Shown here one piece after another: positions 57,070-64,000 of a DNA stretch of 64,000 nt (positions are counted from its first letter, which is position 1; every line of letters starts with the position of its first letter). A program made the position numbers and the translations under genes. The notes under the pieces were generated by a model. The model did not search any database. It was given only the letters and a program-made list of their open reading frames with translations, and was not told where the DNA came from. This stretch comes from Catalinimonas alkaloidigena (GTDB lineage Bacteria; Bacteroidota; Bacteroidia; Cytophagales; Cyclobacteriaceae): contig NZ_JAQFIL010000001.1 of NCBI RefSeq assembly GCF_029504655.1, positions 1,989,001 to 2,053,000 on the forward strand. Reading direction: 5' to 3'.

Positions 57070-58083
57070 TTAAGGGATTTGGTTCATGACTAATTCACGG
57101 ATTTTTTTCACATCGTCGGCGGTAAGCGCTGGTGCGTTATTACCCCAGCTTGAGCGTTCATGATTGGCAATGGCAGCAATTTCTTCATCACTTAGCTGAT
57201 CAGCAAAGCCCGGCATTTGCGCGTACTCAGGCCTTGCGTCATAGCCTTGCAATATGATGCGTACCAACAACTCAGGGTCTTCTTTATTTACCACTGAACT
57301 GCCTGCCAAAGGAGGAAAAGCGCCGGATAAGCCGGTACCCTCAGCCTGATGGCAAGTCGCACAGGTCGACATATATAGCGATTGCCCATCGGGCAGTGTA
57401 CTAGCCTGTCCTCCATCACTTGTGCCTCCAACATCTTTTAGTTTTTTGCGGGTAGAAGGGATAAAATCAACTTCCTGTTCAGTGGTTAGTGGCGCTTGTT
57501 TCAGAGATCGCAGGTAAGCGACCAGGTCCAGAGCCATTTGTGTAGGCACGATTTTTACTCCTTTTTTTGAGAACTCTTCAGGGATCGCCAAAACCTGATC
57601 ATTATTGCTGGCCTCAGCTTTTTCTTCAAATAACCAGGGGTAAGATGGCATGATGGATTCCTTGACTACAATGCGAGGATTATATAAGTGCAAAAGATGC
57701 CAGTCCTCGCTGGGCTGTCGTTTCCCTATGTTGGTGAGGTCAGGTCCGGTTCTTTCACTTCCTAGTACGGAAGGTGACTGGCGCCACAGACTCATCCGTT
57801 GCTTGCTATAGTAATAATCCGAAGGAATGGAAGGCCTGTCACCCCAACTTTCATCCATCTCAATACTCCTTACCTGTTGGGTATGACAAGCCACACAACC
57901 TTCCTTAACAAAGATGTGAAGTCCATTGGTCTCGGCTTCCGACATGGGGTCCATCGTAGGTAATGGCTGCGTGTTTTCTTGTGACTGGTAAGCAGGCAAT
58001 ACAGCTACGCCCATACTTAAGGTTAGAAAACCCAAAAAAGATACTAATACTAAACTTCTATGATCTTTATGAAAATTAAACAT
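57070..58083 (-). CDS. cbb3-type oxidase CcoO subunit fused to a second cytochrome c domain
   Basis: 337 residues. An N-terminal membrane anchor (SLVLVSFLGFLTLSMGVAVL) is followed by a CcoO-like heme domain with C63-V-A-C-H67 and the conserved WGDRPSIPSDYYY..RTGPDLTNIG segment (CcoO type). Then a linker and a second cytochrome c domain with C241-A-T-C-H245 (CATCHQAEGTGLSGAFPPLAGS), resembling a CcoP domain. It overlaps ccoN by 8 bases. It carries electrons to subunit I. Confidence 0.9.
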   Translation of the reverse strand: MFNFHKDHRSLVLVSFLGFLTLSMGVAVLPAYQSQENTQPLPTMDPMSEAETNGLHIFVKEGCVACHTQQVRSIEMDESWGDRPSIPSDYYYSKQRMSLWRQSPSVLGSERTGPDLTNIGKRQPSEDWHLLHLYNPRIVVKESIMPSYPWLFEEKAEASNNDQVLAIPEEFSKKGVKIVPTQMALDLVAYLRSLKQAPLTTEQEVDFIPSTRKKLKDVGGTSDGGQASTLPDGQSLYMSTCATCHQAEGTGLSGAFPPLAGSSVVNKEDPELLVRIILQGYDARPEYAQMPGFADQLSDEEIAAIANHERSSWGNNAPALTADDVKKIRELVMNQIP

Positions 58084-59893
58084 ATGCTTTTGGTTCAGCT
58101 TGCTTCGGTTCTTTTTTTGTTGTTACTATGGGTTTTATACCCCTTCCTTTGCTAACCATATAGTAGAAATTGTAGGCAAACAGAAGGTGGGAGATGAACA
58201 TGAGTGTTCCACCTATTGCTCTCCATACCCAATACTGTCTCATCATAATCACTGATTCAATAAAGGGAGCGTTTTCTACCCAGCTCAATCCTTTGAGTGT
58301 ACCACCAGCCATCAGTGAGATCATGTAGGCAAGCAAGCCAATAAGCGCAAGCCAAAAATGCGCGCCTACCAATAGCTGGGGAGGTTCTTTCGCTGTTAGT
58401 CTTGGTAAAATGGCGTATATACATGCCCACAGAATAAACGCGATAATACCGTACATGGTCATGTGAGAATGGGCTACATTAAAATCAGTAAAGTGCCAGA
58501 TGTAGTTGGTAAAGCGAAATGCCTGGAAACTGCCCTGGGCAGAACCCACAAAATAGAAGATCACGCCTATTAGGAAGAAAGGGAGTACATAGCTTTTGGA
58601 TATGTGGTTCCAGCTTCCCCTCATGGTCATCAGAAAATTGGTAGTTCCGGCAATGACCGGAATAAACATACCCGCACTAAATACGATGGCTACAGTCTGT
58701 AACCACCAGGGTAGTGGACTGAACACGAAGTGGTGCGTACCGATCATGGTATAAAACAGCATCTGTGTCCAGAATGCCAATACCCCCAATGAATAGGAAT
58801 AAATAGGTTTGTTGAGTGCGGAGGGAAGGTAATAATAAATAAGTCCGAGAGTAAAAGTCATAAACCACATGCCCACACCCTGATGCATATAGTATCCCTG
58901 GATCACGGTTTCTCCCAGTCCATTTTGATAAATGGGTAAATATCCGATGATCACCAGTACAATTGTCCAGACCATCGCTCCCAGTATGTACCAGTTGGAA
59001 ATATAAATTTCTGATATCTTTCTGGTAGCTACCGTTTTGTAGAAGTTCCAGAAATTGATGACTAGACCAAGTGCAAAAAGTGACATTACCGGCCATACGT
59101 ATTCTCTATATTCCCCACCTCCATTATTGATACCTGCCATCAGGCAAATGTTCCCGATAATGACTGCAAGGTTTATGAATGCTAAAGCATACCAACCCAC
59201 TGTGTGATTATATATTTTAACATTGGAGGTTCTGGATACTACAAAGTATCCCAAACCAAACATGCTAAGGGAAGTCCATCCCCAGAACACTGTATTGGTG
59301 TGCACAGGACGTAATCTTCCGAATGAAAGCCATGACATACTATCCAGTTCCGGCCAGATGAACTTCATCCCTAAGTACTGGCCTACCAATGTGCCAAATA
59401 CCAGCCAAAAAACAGCTGATCCTAGATAGTAGATGATAAGCTTTTTTTGTTGCGAAGGAGTGTCAATGGCTTCGGATGCTTGCTTCTTCTCATCTACAAT
59501 AGGGTTATCAGGCTTGTGGGTTACTTTATAGATTAAGCCTTTATTGTCAGCTATCTTATCATTACTACCTAACTCATCGCCTTTCAATTGATATTTCAGG
59601 GCTTTTTTTCTCTTTTCCAGTATAATATCTATTTCGTCTTGGTTGAGGTTTGCCAACTGCTCTTGCATCTGGCTTTTCTCAAACTGCTGATGTCTATTTT
59701 TTTGCCTGCTAATAAAACTATTGAGCCTTGTAAGCAGAATAAGTATGCCTACAATTATCACAATGACTACCAGCACTAAGGTCCCAATGACTCCAGGGCT
59801 GGTCATCCAATTCTCAGTATCAATGGTGTTGGCTTGCGCTAATAAATTTATTGGACTGAATGACGCAAAGATGAATGTGAAAAAACAATGCAT
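58076..59893 (-). CDS. ccoN: cbb3-type cytochrome c oxidase subunit I
   Basis: 605 residues; the ~150-residue N-terminal extension (one helix plus a charged coiled-coil region) is unusual beside the ~475 residues of classic CcoN. All active-site residues of the family are in place: heme ligand H198 (RPVHTN), CuB ligands H337 (YYMHQG), H387 and H388 (IGTHHF), cross-linking Tyr Y381 and heme ligands H475/H477 (AHSHMTMYG). The Tyr argues for oxygen reduction rather than nitric-oxide reduction. First catalytic gene of the operon, 45 bases after the Rrf2 gene. Confidence 0.9.
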   Translation of the reverse strand: MHCFFTFIFASFSPINLLAQANTIDTENWMTSPGVIGTLVLVVIVIIVGILILLTRLNSFISRQKNRHQQFEKSQMQEQLANLNQDEIDIILEKRKKALKYQLKGDELGSNDKIADNKGLIYKVTHKPDNPIVDEKKQASEAIDTPSQQKKLIIYYLGSAVFWLVFGTLVGQYLGMKFIWPELDSMSWLSFGRLRPVHTNTVFWGWTSLSMFGLGYFVVSRTSNVKIYNHTVGWYALAFINLAVIIGNICLMAGINNGGGEYREYVWPVMSLFALGLVINFWNFYKTVATRKISEIYISNWYILGAMVWTIVLVIIGYLPIYQNGLGETVIQGYYMHQGVGMWFMTFTLGLIYYYLPSALNKPIYSYSLGVLAFWTQMLFYTMIGTHHFVFSPLPWWLQTVAIVFSAGMFIPVIAGTTNFLMTMRGSWNHISKSYVLPFFLIGVIFYFVGSAQGSFQAFRFTNYIWHFTDFNVAHSHMTMYGIIAFILWACIYAILPRLTAKEPPQLLVGAHFWLALIGLLAYMISLMAGGTLKGLSWVENAPFIESVIMMRQYWVWRAIGGTLMFISHLLFAYNFYYMVSKGRGIKPIVTTKKEPKQAEPKAYV

Positions 59894-59938
59894 TATTAAA
59901 TATATTAAGACCTTTTTATCTTTTATAAGTTTAAATTT

Positions 59939-60371
59939 TTACCTTCTCAATAATGTTAAGCCAGTATGTAAGCCTGTAGTTAGTTCAAATAAACTTGTAT
60001 GATTCAGCATGTATTGAAGCTCATTTCTGATGCTGGCAAATTTGTCATGTACCGGACAGGACTTAGCGACATTACATGTGACTAAGCCTAAACCACAGCC
60101 TTTACATAGCGTTTCCATCAATAGCATCTACGATTTGACTAAGACTGATTTGATTAATTTGCTTTTTTTCAATTTGAAACCCTCCACTTGGCCCCATGGC
60201 TGAATGCATAATTTTATGCTTTACCAAATGTTGAAGTATTTTAGCAGTAAACGCCAGTGGCGACCCTATTTCATGAGCAATCGCCATCAGGCTTACTCTT
60301 TTATCGTCAAGAGATTGTTCAGCAACATATATTGTTGCTCTGATACCATATTCACAAGCTTTAGGGAACAT
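59939..60371 (-). pseudogene. Rrf2 family regulator, split by a frameshift
   Basis: The N-terminal half (60371-60102; MFPKACEYGIRATIYVAEQ and the winged helix) ends at DAIDGNAM, while the C-terminal half (CKGCGLGLVTCNVAKSCP and the rest) is in another frame of the same strand. Compared with the intact paralogue at 54136 (AIDGNKLFTGCGLG), two bases appear lost, or one gained, in AAACGCTATGTAAA (about 60102-60115). The three cluster cysteines are all in the second half, so a real mutation would remove the sensor part. It lies 45 bases before ccoN and a palindrome is upstream, so it is likely the operon's regulator if the frame is restored. Confidence 0.85.
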
Positions 60372-60409
60372 ACACTCTCAAATTTGAGCCTAAGCTAAAG
60401 TTCTTATCT

Positions 60410-60433
60410 ATATCGGACAAATTTATCCGATAT
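60410..60433. promoter_or_regulatory. Palindromic operator candidate upstream of Rrf2-oxidase operon
   Basis: Perfect arms ATATCGGA (60410-60417) and TCCGATAT (60426-60433) with an 8-base AT spacer, 38 bases before the rrf2 start. It is the right size for a dimeric winged-helix regulator such as Rrf2 itself (inference). Confidence 0.5.
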
Positions 60434-60495
60434 TATTTTTAATGATATAAACCCACCCTGTTCTTTTTACATACAATCGTTTCAGTGGATTACTA

Positions 60496-61173
60496 TTACC
60501 CCATCTTTTCATAGAAGGCTTTCGTTTTATATTCAATGAATTTAACCGGCTTATCTCTGAGATACTTACTTTTTTCCTGGAGCCTGAAATAAATATAGAT
60601 AAAACAAAGTCCGTAAAATATGGTAAAAATGGCAAGCTCATAGGTGGGAACAATCATATTTAATGAGTTATTTGCCAGCATACTGGCACCAAAGATTACG
60701 GCAAGATTGCCTAAGCCTACCATAACCTTCCACTCCTTGATAATATGCTTGATTCTGCTAAAAATGAGAATTTGAAAAACGCCTGTTGTAATGATCCAAA
60801 ACGCAATCAGTTCCCAAAGAAGATTAATTTGTACAACAGCGGTGAAAAGACTTATACTACCAATAATTACTTCTATCGCTCCTTTTCCAATAGGTGAGAA
60901 TATGCTAGCTGATTTGTTAATTCTAAGGCTTAAATACCTGATGATATTGATCAATCCACTGATAAGCAGGAGTACGCCAAATGGAAATGCTAATGCATAA
61001 ATTTCATCTCCCGGATAACGTAAGGCTACCAGTCCAAAGGTGATAGCGCCAACTCCTCTGTATATAAGGCCGCTTTTGTTTTTTATGAATTGTCTTTCCA
61101 GTGTCATATGATTCACCTTTAATGTTGGTTCATGAAAAAGGTTATTTGTAATCTCCAAAGAAGAATTTTGCAT
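60496..61173 (-). CDS. HdeD/DUF308-like membrane protein
   Basis: 225 residues with about six membrane helices, two repeats of the DUF308 type (LIYRGVGAITFGLVALRYPGDEI; PIGKGAIEVIIGSISLFTAVVQI). An internal ATG at 61107 (MTLERQFI) could be the true start because the helices begin after it. Acid-stress HdeD proteins have this layout, but the role here is unknown. Confidence 0.6.
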   Translation of the reverse strand: MQNSSLEITNNLFHEPTLKVNHMTLERQFIKNKSGLIYRGVGAITFGLVALRYPGDEIYALAFPFGVLLLISGLINIIRYLSLRINKSASIFSPIGKGAIEVIIGSISLFTAVVQINLLWELIAFWIITTGVFQILIFSRIKHIIKEWKVMVGLGNLAVIFGASMLANNSLNMIVPTYELAIFTIFYGLCFIYIYFRLQEKSKYLRDKPVKFIEYKTKAFYEKMG

Positions 61174-61469
61174 ATTAAGGCAACGTTCTATTTCACAATT
61201 TAGTAATGCGTGGCCTGATGTAAAACGATAGATATCATACGAAAATGATGACTTTTGTCACTGGAAAACACTACTTATCTACGAATGATATAAGCCAAAT
61301 AATCAGGAAGTGGTACAGCAGGTATGGTATGGAAAATTTGGCAATTTGGTATTTGATCATCTGTTGTTCATGAATTTTTTCCCCAGACAAAATAGGAAGC
61401 TGATTATAGTCTTTCATGTACGAGTGATAAATATCAATGGCAAAGGTATGCGCAAGTGTCTAAGGTTAA
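61174..61469. other. Non-coding gap after the MreB gene
   Basis: About 296 bases without a convincing gene or terminator. A plus-strand frame opens at 61310 but has no family features and runs into the MreB gene. Confidence 0.4.
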
Positions 61470-62502
61470 TCAAGGAAACAACACAGCTTTGTATGTATCC
61501 GGCGATTTCAAAACAGTGCCTATACCTTTGATTACAGCATGTAGAGCATCAGTATGATGATGCACATGAAGCCTGGTTTTGCCTTCCAGCCTTTGCTTAA
61601 GACCTCTGAGCAGTGAGCCTCCACCCGTCAGGTGAATTCCATTGCCATAAATGTCACCTGCAAGTTCCGGCTCACACTCCTCTAGTGCCTGTAGGATAGC
61701 GTCTTCTATCTTGACAATGGTTCCATTCAAAATGTCTGCTACCTCAGTGTGGTTTATCCGTATGCTCACCGGAAGCCCACTCATCAGATTTTTTCCTATT
61801 ACGTTACAGGCATCGGGAACATCATCTGGTACGTCTATTGCAGCACCTACATTGATCTTGAGTTGTTCCGCTACCTTGCTCCCGATAGACATATTATATT
61901 GCTTTCTGAAGTAATTTTGAATATCCTCGTCAAAAGTGTCCCCTGCTATTTTGGTAGATTGATGAGAGACTACACCAGACAGGGAGATGACCGCAATTTC
62001 AGTTACTCCCGCCCCCAATGTCTACCAAAAATTTACCATCAGCCTCCTGAATGTCCAGCCCCATGCCGATGGCAGCAGCGATGGGTTCAAAGATAAGGTA
62101 TTTCCGATGAGCCTTGAATTGCTCTAATACATCACGTAGCGCCCTTCGTTCCACTTCAGTAGTATCATACGGAATCCCTGCTACCACATTATCTAAGCCA
62201 TAAAAAAAGGAAGGTCTCAAATAGAGATTTTTGATGAATGACTTTACCATGCAATTGGCCGAATCGTAATCCATGATCACCCCGCCTTTTAGAGGCTTTA
62301 CAATTTTAAACTGCTCACTGGCTTTGCCCAGCATATCATAGGCTTCCTGGCCCACCGCTTTCACTGCTTTGTTATTTTTATGCAATGCAATGAAGGAAGG
62401 GTGAGAGAAATATTGTTCCTCTTTCTCAGTAAAAATCGTATTACTGTTCCCTAAGTCTATTCCCAGACTATTTCCCCTTTTTAAGCTGCTGATGTTAAAC
62501 AT
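61470..62502 (-). pseudogene. MreB-like rod-shape protein, split by a frameshift
   Basis: About 347 residues if the frame is restored, the normal MreB length. The N-terminal half (62502-61999) has the actin-like phosphate loop GIDLGNSNT and ends at VDIGGGSN. The second half (62018-61470) restarts inside the same motif in another frame with GVTEIAVISLSG, and has the later loop LTGGGSLLRGL. Removing one G from the run GGGGGCGGG near 62006-62020 gives VDIGGGVTEIAVISLSG. The gene stands alone, away from a visible mreCD/rodA operon, so it is probably a paralogue. Confidence 0.88.
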
Positions 62503-62592
62503 ATATGTGGTAATTGATATTAAAAAACCTGTACGTCAGTAGAATGAGCACTGCAGGAGATATAATACAGTTCATGTTAATCTTACTTAACG

Positions 62593-62994
62593 CTATGCGT
62601 TATTTCCGGGATTAATGACCTCTAGCACCTGATACTTCCTTACTGTTCCGTGCACTTCCCATTCCACCACGTCTCCTTCATGATATCCAATTAGCGCTAC
62701 GCCCAATGGGGAGAAAATTGAAATCATATTGTTTTTAGGGTTCACTTTGCTGGGTACTACTAAAGTTATCTTAACCTCTTTCCCAAGCGTGTTCTCATAC
62801 AATGTAACTTCCGAATTCAGCCCAATTACACCTTCCGGTATTTTATCGCCGGCGACAATATTGGCTTCTTTCAGTTCTTCCAGAAGTCTTGAATACGAAT
62901 AACTGGATAGATTTTTAGGATGGTAATTGACAAATTTTGAGATCAAATCATAATCTCTTTCGGTGACTACAATCTTTTTTGACATCTTATACAC
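62593..62994 (-). CDS. GreA/GreB C-terminal domain protein (Rnk-like)
   Basis: 133 residues. The C-terminal part (FSPLGVALIGYHEGDVVEWEVHG) is the FKBP-like domain of GreA/GreB, and the N-terminal coiled coil is short, as in the Rnk type that binds RNA polymerase without cleavage-factor activity. The second Met (62985, MSKKIVVTERDY) is an equally likely start. Confidence 0.85.
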   Translation of the reverse strand: MYKMSKKIVVTERDYDLISKFVNYHPKNLSSYSYSRLLEELKEANIVAGDKIPEGVIGLNSEVTLYENTLGKEVKITLVVPSKVNPKNNMISIFSPLGVALIGYHEGDVVEWEVHGTVRKYQVLEVINPGNNA

Positions 62995-63088
62995 TATTTT
63001 CTTTGTAATAAATCTGTTGTGGAATGCGGAGGGCTGCTTGGGTACAAGCCTTTGCCTGGGGCTATTCTCTTAAATGAAGTTTCTCTAA

Positions 63089-63577
63089 TTATTTGTCGGC
63101 TCCGGCTGAAATAAAACGGTTATGGTTATTCAAGAGAGAAGCGTATTCCCATCCGATAACTACCAGCTTACCATTGCGCAACTGCTCCAGATAGTAGGCG
63201 GTTTTTTTATGGCTCAAGCCATAACCATTTAGGATTCCTGTTAGGCCTCCTTCCAATGATCCCAGGGCTTTGCCATCAATTTTTTCTAATAAAAGAGAAG
63301 ATAAAGAACCCGCAACGAAAATTTCTCCGATACCTGAAATATCCAGGATATGAATTTTTGCAGACGTCAGATGAGCAAAGCATGCCGAAGCCTGTCGGAA
63401 ATCCATTGCTGTAAAACCGCCCACTTTACCCATGACTGAAAGGTGCTCCAGGGGAGGATGACGGTTTTTCAGCTTTCTGGTGGACTCTTCACCTTCAGCA
63501 AGCGTATTGCACACCCTGAGGTACAGATGTATCTTCCACTTATGCGCCAGACGATCATTTGAAAGCTCCTTATTCAT
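63089..63577 (-). CDS. Protein with stress-protein-type glycine-rich C-terminal motif
   Basis: 162 residues, no signal peptide. The C-terminal segment (GSLEGGLTGILNGYGLSHKK, then AYYLEQLRNGKLVVIG) resembles the glycine-rich repeat of general-stress/low-temperature-induced proteins, where it forms a hydrophobic hairpin. The N-terminal half is not recognised. Function unknown. Confidence 0.6.
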   Translation of the reverse strand: MNKELSNDRLAHKWKIHLYLRVCNTLAEGEESTRKLKNRHPPLEHLSVMGKVGGFTAMDFRQASACFAHLTSAKIHILDISGIGEIFVAGSLSSLLLEKIDGKALGSLEGGLTGILNGYGLSHKKTAYYLEQLRNGKLVVIGWEYASLLNNHNRFISAGADK

Positions 63578-63723
63578 CTTTAGTGTTTACAAAAAAACTT
63601 TTGATGGGATAAAGAAAAAGCTAATTAAGCTGAGCTAAAATGATCTATGTTTGAAGAAAGAGATGATTAATGTCACCAAAAGCCAATCGGCGAACCAGCT
63701 GGGCTGGTGGTAAAAATGGATGA

Positions 63724-64000
63724 TTATGTTTTTACTTTTGTTAAGCGATCCTTGTCCAGAATGGTAATCTTTTTGCGATCAATAGCAATAAGCCCCTCCT
63801 CTTTGAAGTCTGCCAGTGTTCTGATCACTGTTTCTTTCACCGTTCCGATCAGTCCGGCAAGATCTTCTCTGGTTAAAGTAACTTCGGGCAAGGTGTTAGC
63901 TTGCTTGGAGGATGGTTCACTTACTCTTAAGAGTACTTCGGCCACCCTTTGCCTTACTGAAAAGTAAGATACTTGTAGCAGTTGCTCCTCTCTTTCCATC
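63724..64000 (-). CDS. Crp/Fnr family regulator, C-terminal part
   Basis: About 92 residues of the C-terminus; the gene continues past the window edge. The HTH_Crp winged helix is visible (EVTLTREDLAGLIGTVKETVIRTLADFKEEGLI), preceded by the end of the dimerisation helix (VRQRVAEVLLRVSE). Related regulators respond to oxygen, NO or cAMP, but the sensor domain is outside the window. Confidence 0.85.
   Translation of the reverse strand, partial: MEREEQLLQVSYFSVRQRVAEVLLRVSEPSSKQANTLPEVTLTREDLAGLIGTVKETVIRTLADFKEEGLIAIDRKKITILDKDRLTKVKT

Noticed and set aside
58076..59893. Nitric-oxide reductase instead of cbb3 oxidase
   Set aside because: The cross-linking tyrosine (Y381) and three CuB histidines of oxygen reductases are present.
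61310..61531. 73-codon plus-strand frame
   Set aside because: It runs into the MreB gene on the opposite strand and has no recognisable domain.
1..64000. CRISPR arrays, tRNA, rRNA, transposases
   Set aside because: No repeat-spacer pattern, cloverleaf or transposase-like protein was found by eye.

Overview
The window looks like the chromosome of a marine, algal-polysaccharide-degrading member of the Bacteroidota, probably Cytophagales. The grounds are SusC/SusD pairs, a hybrid two-component regulator, many secreted sulfatases and lipoproteins with an acidic residue run after the lipid cysteine, a Bacteroidetes-type -7 promoter box (TAnnTTTG), and a cbb3-type oxidase with a fused CcoO-cytochrome c subunit. 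No rRNA, tRNA, CRISPR array or insertion sequence was recognised.

Region 1 (1-35.2 kb) is a polysaccharide utilisation locus for a sulfated red-algal galactan (agar/porphyran type). It holds the tail of a sulfatase, the hybrid sensor-regulator (HTCS, one frameshift), SusC, SusD, a surface glycan-binding lipoprotein, a sulfatase, a GH16 agarase/porphyranase-like endo-enzyme, a GH117 anhydro-L-galactosidase, a second sulfatase and a GH29 exo-glycosidase, followed by a terminator. A second GH29 has its own promoter. A divergent TPR/LuxR regulator and a unit with a PSCyt1-PSD1 (DUF1549/DUF1553) lipoprotein, a DUF1501 Tat protein and a Tat NHL-propeller protein follow. A last unit has two sulfatases, an aldo/keto reductase, a medium-chain dehydrogenase and a rhamnose/fucose-type mutarotase. 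I read these last three as part of an L-galactose (or L-fucose) oxidation route. Three promoters of this region carry the same tandem ACATATGT-type site with 21-bp spacing and a fixed distance to the -7 box.

Region 2 (35.3-45.9 kb, minus strand) is an alpha-mannoside module: a mannose-6-phosphate-isomerase-like protein with an extra N-terminal domain, two GH92 exo-alpha-mannosidases, an (alpha/alpha)6 glycosidase, a GntR/UTRA regulator and a ROK kinase. Its promoter carries related CATATG units in a different arrangement.

Region 3 (46-54.6 kb) has a cytochrome c lipoprotein, a MetR-like LysR / 1-Cys peroxiredoxin / CysJ / CysI sulfite-reduction cluster, a heme-c lipoprotein with a PA14-like tail, and an Rrf2 regulator.

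Region 4 (54.7-64 kb, mostly minus strand) has an SMR transporter, then a respiratory operon: Rrf2 (frameshifted), CcoN, CcoO-cytochrome c, small membrane/soluble proteins, a group III truncated globin and a membrane protein. It ends with a DUF308/HdeD-like membrane protein, an MreB homologue (frameshifted), a GreA/Rnk-like factor, a stress-type protein and the C-terminus of a Crp/Fnr regulator. Three conserved genes (HTCS, Rrf2, MreB) are each split by a single frameshift, two of them by an apparent extra G in a G-rich run.
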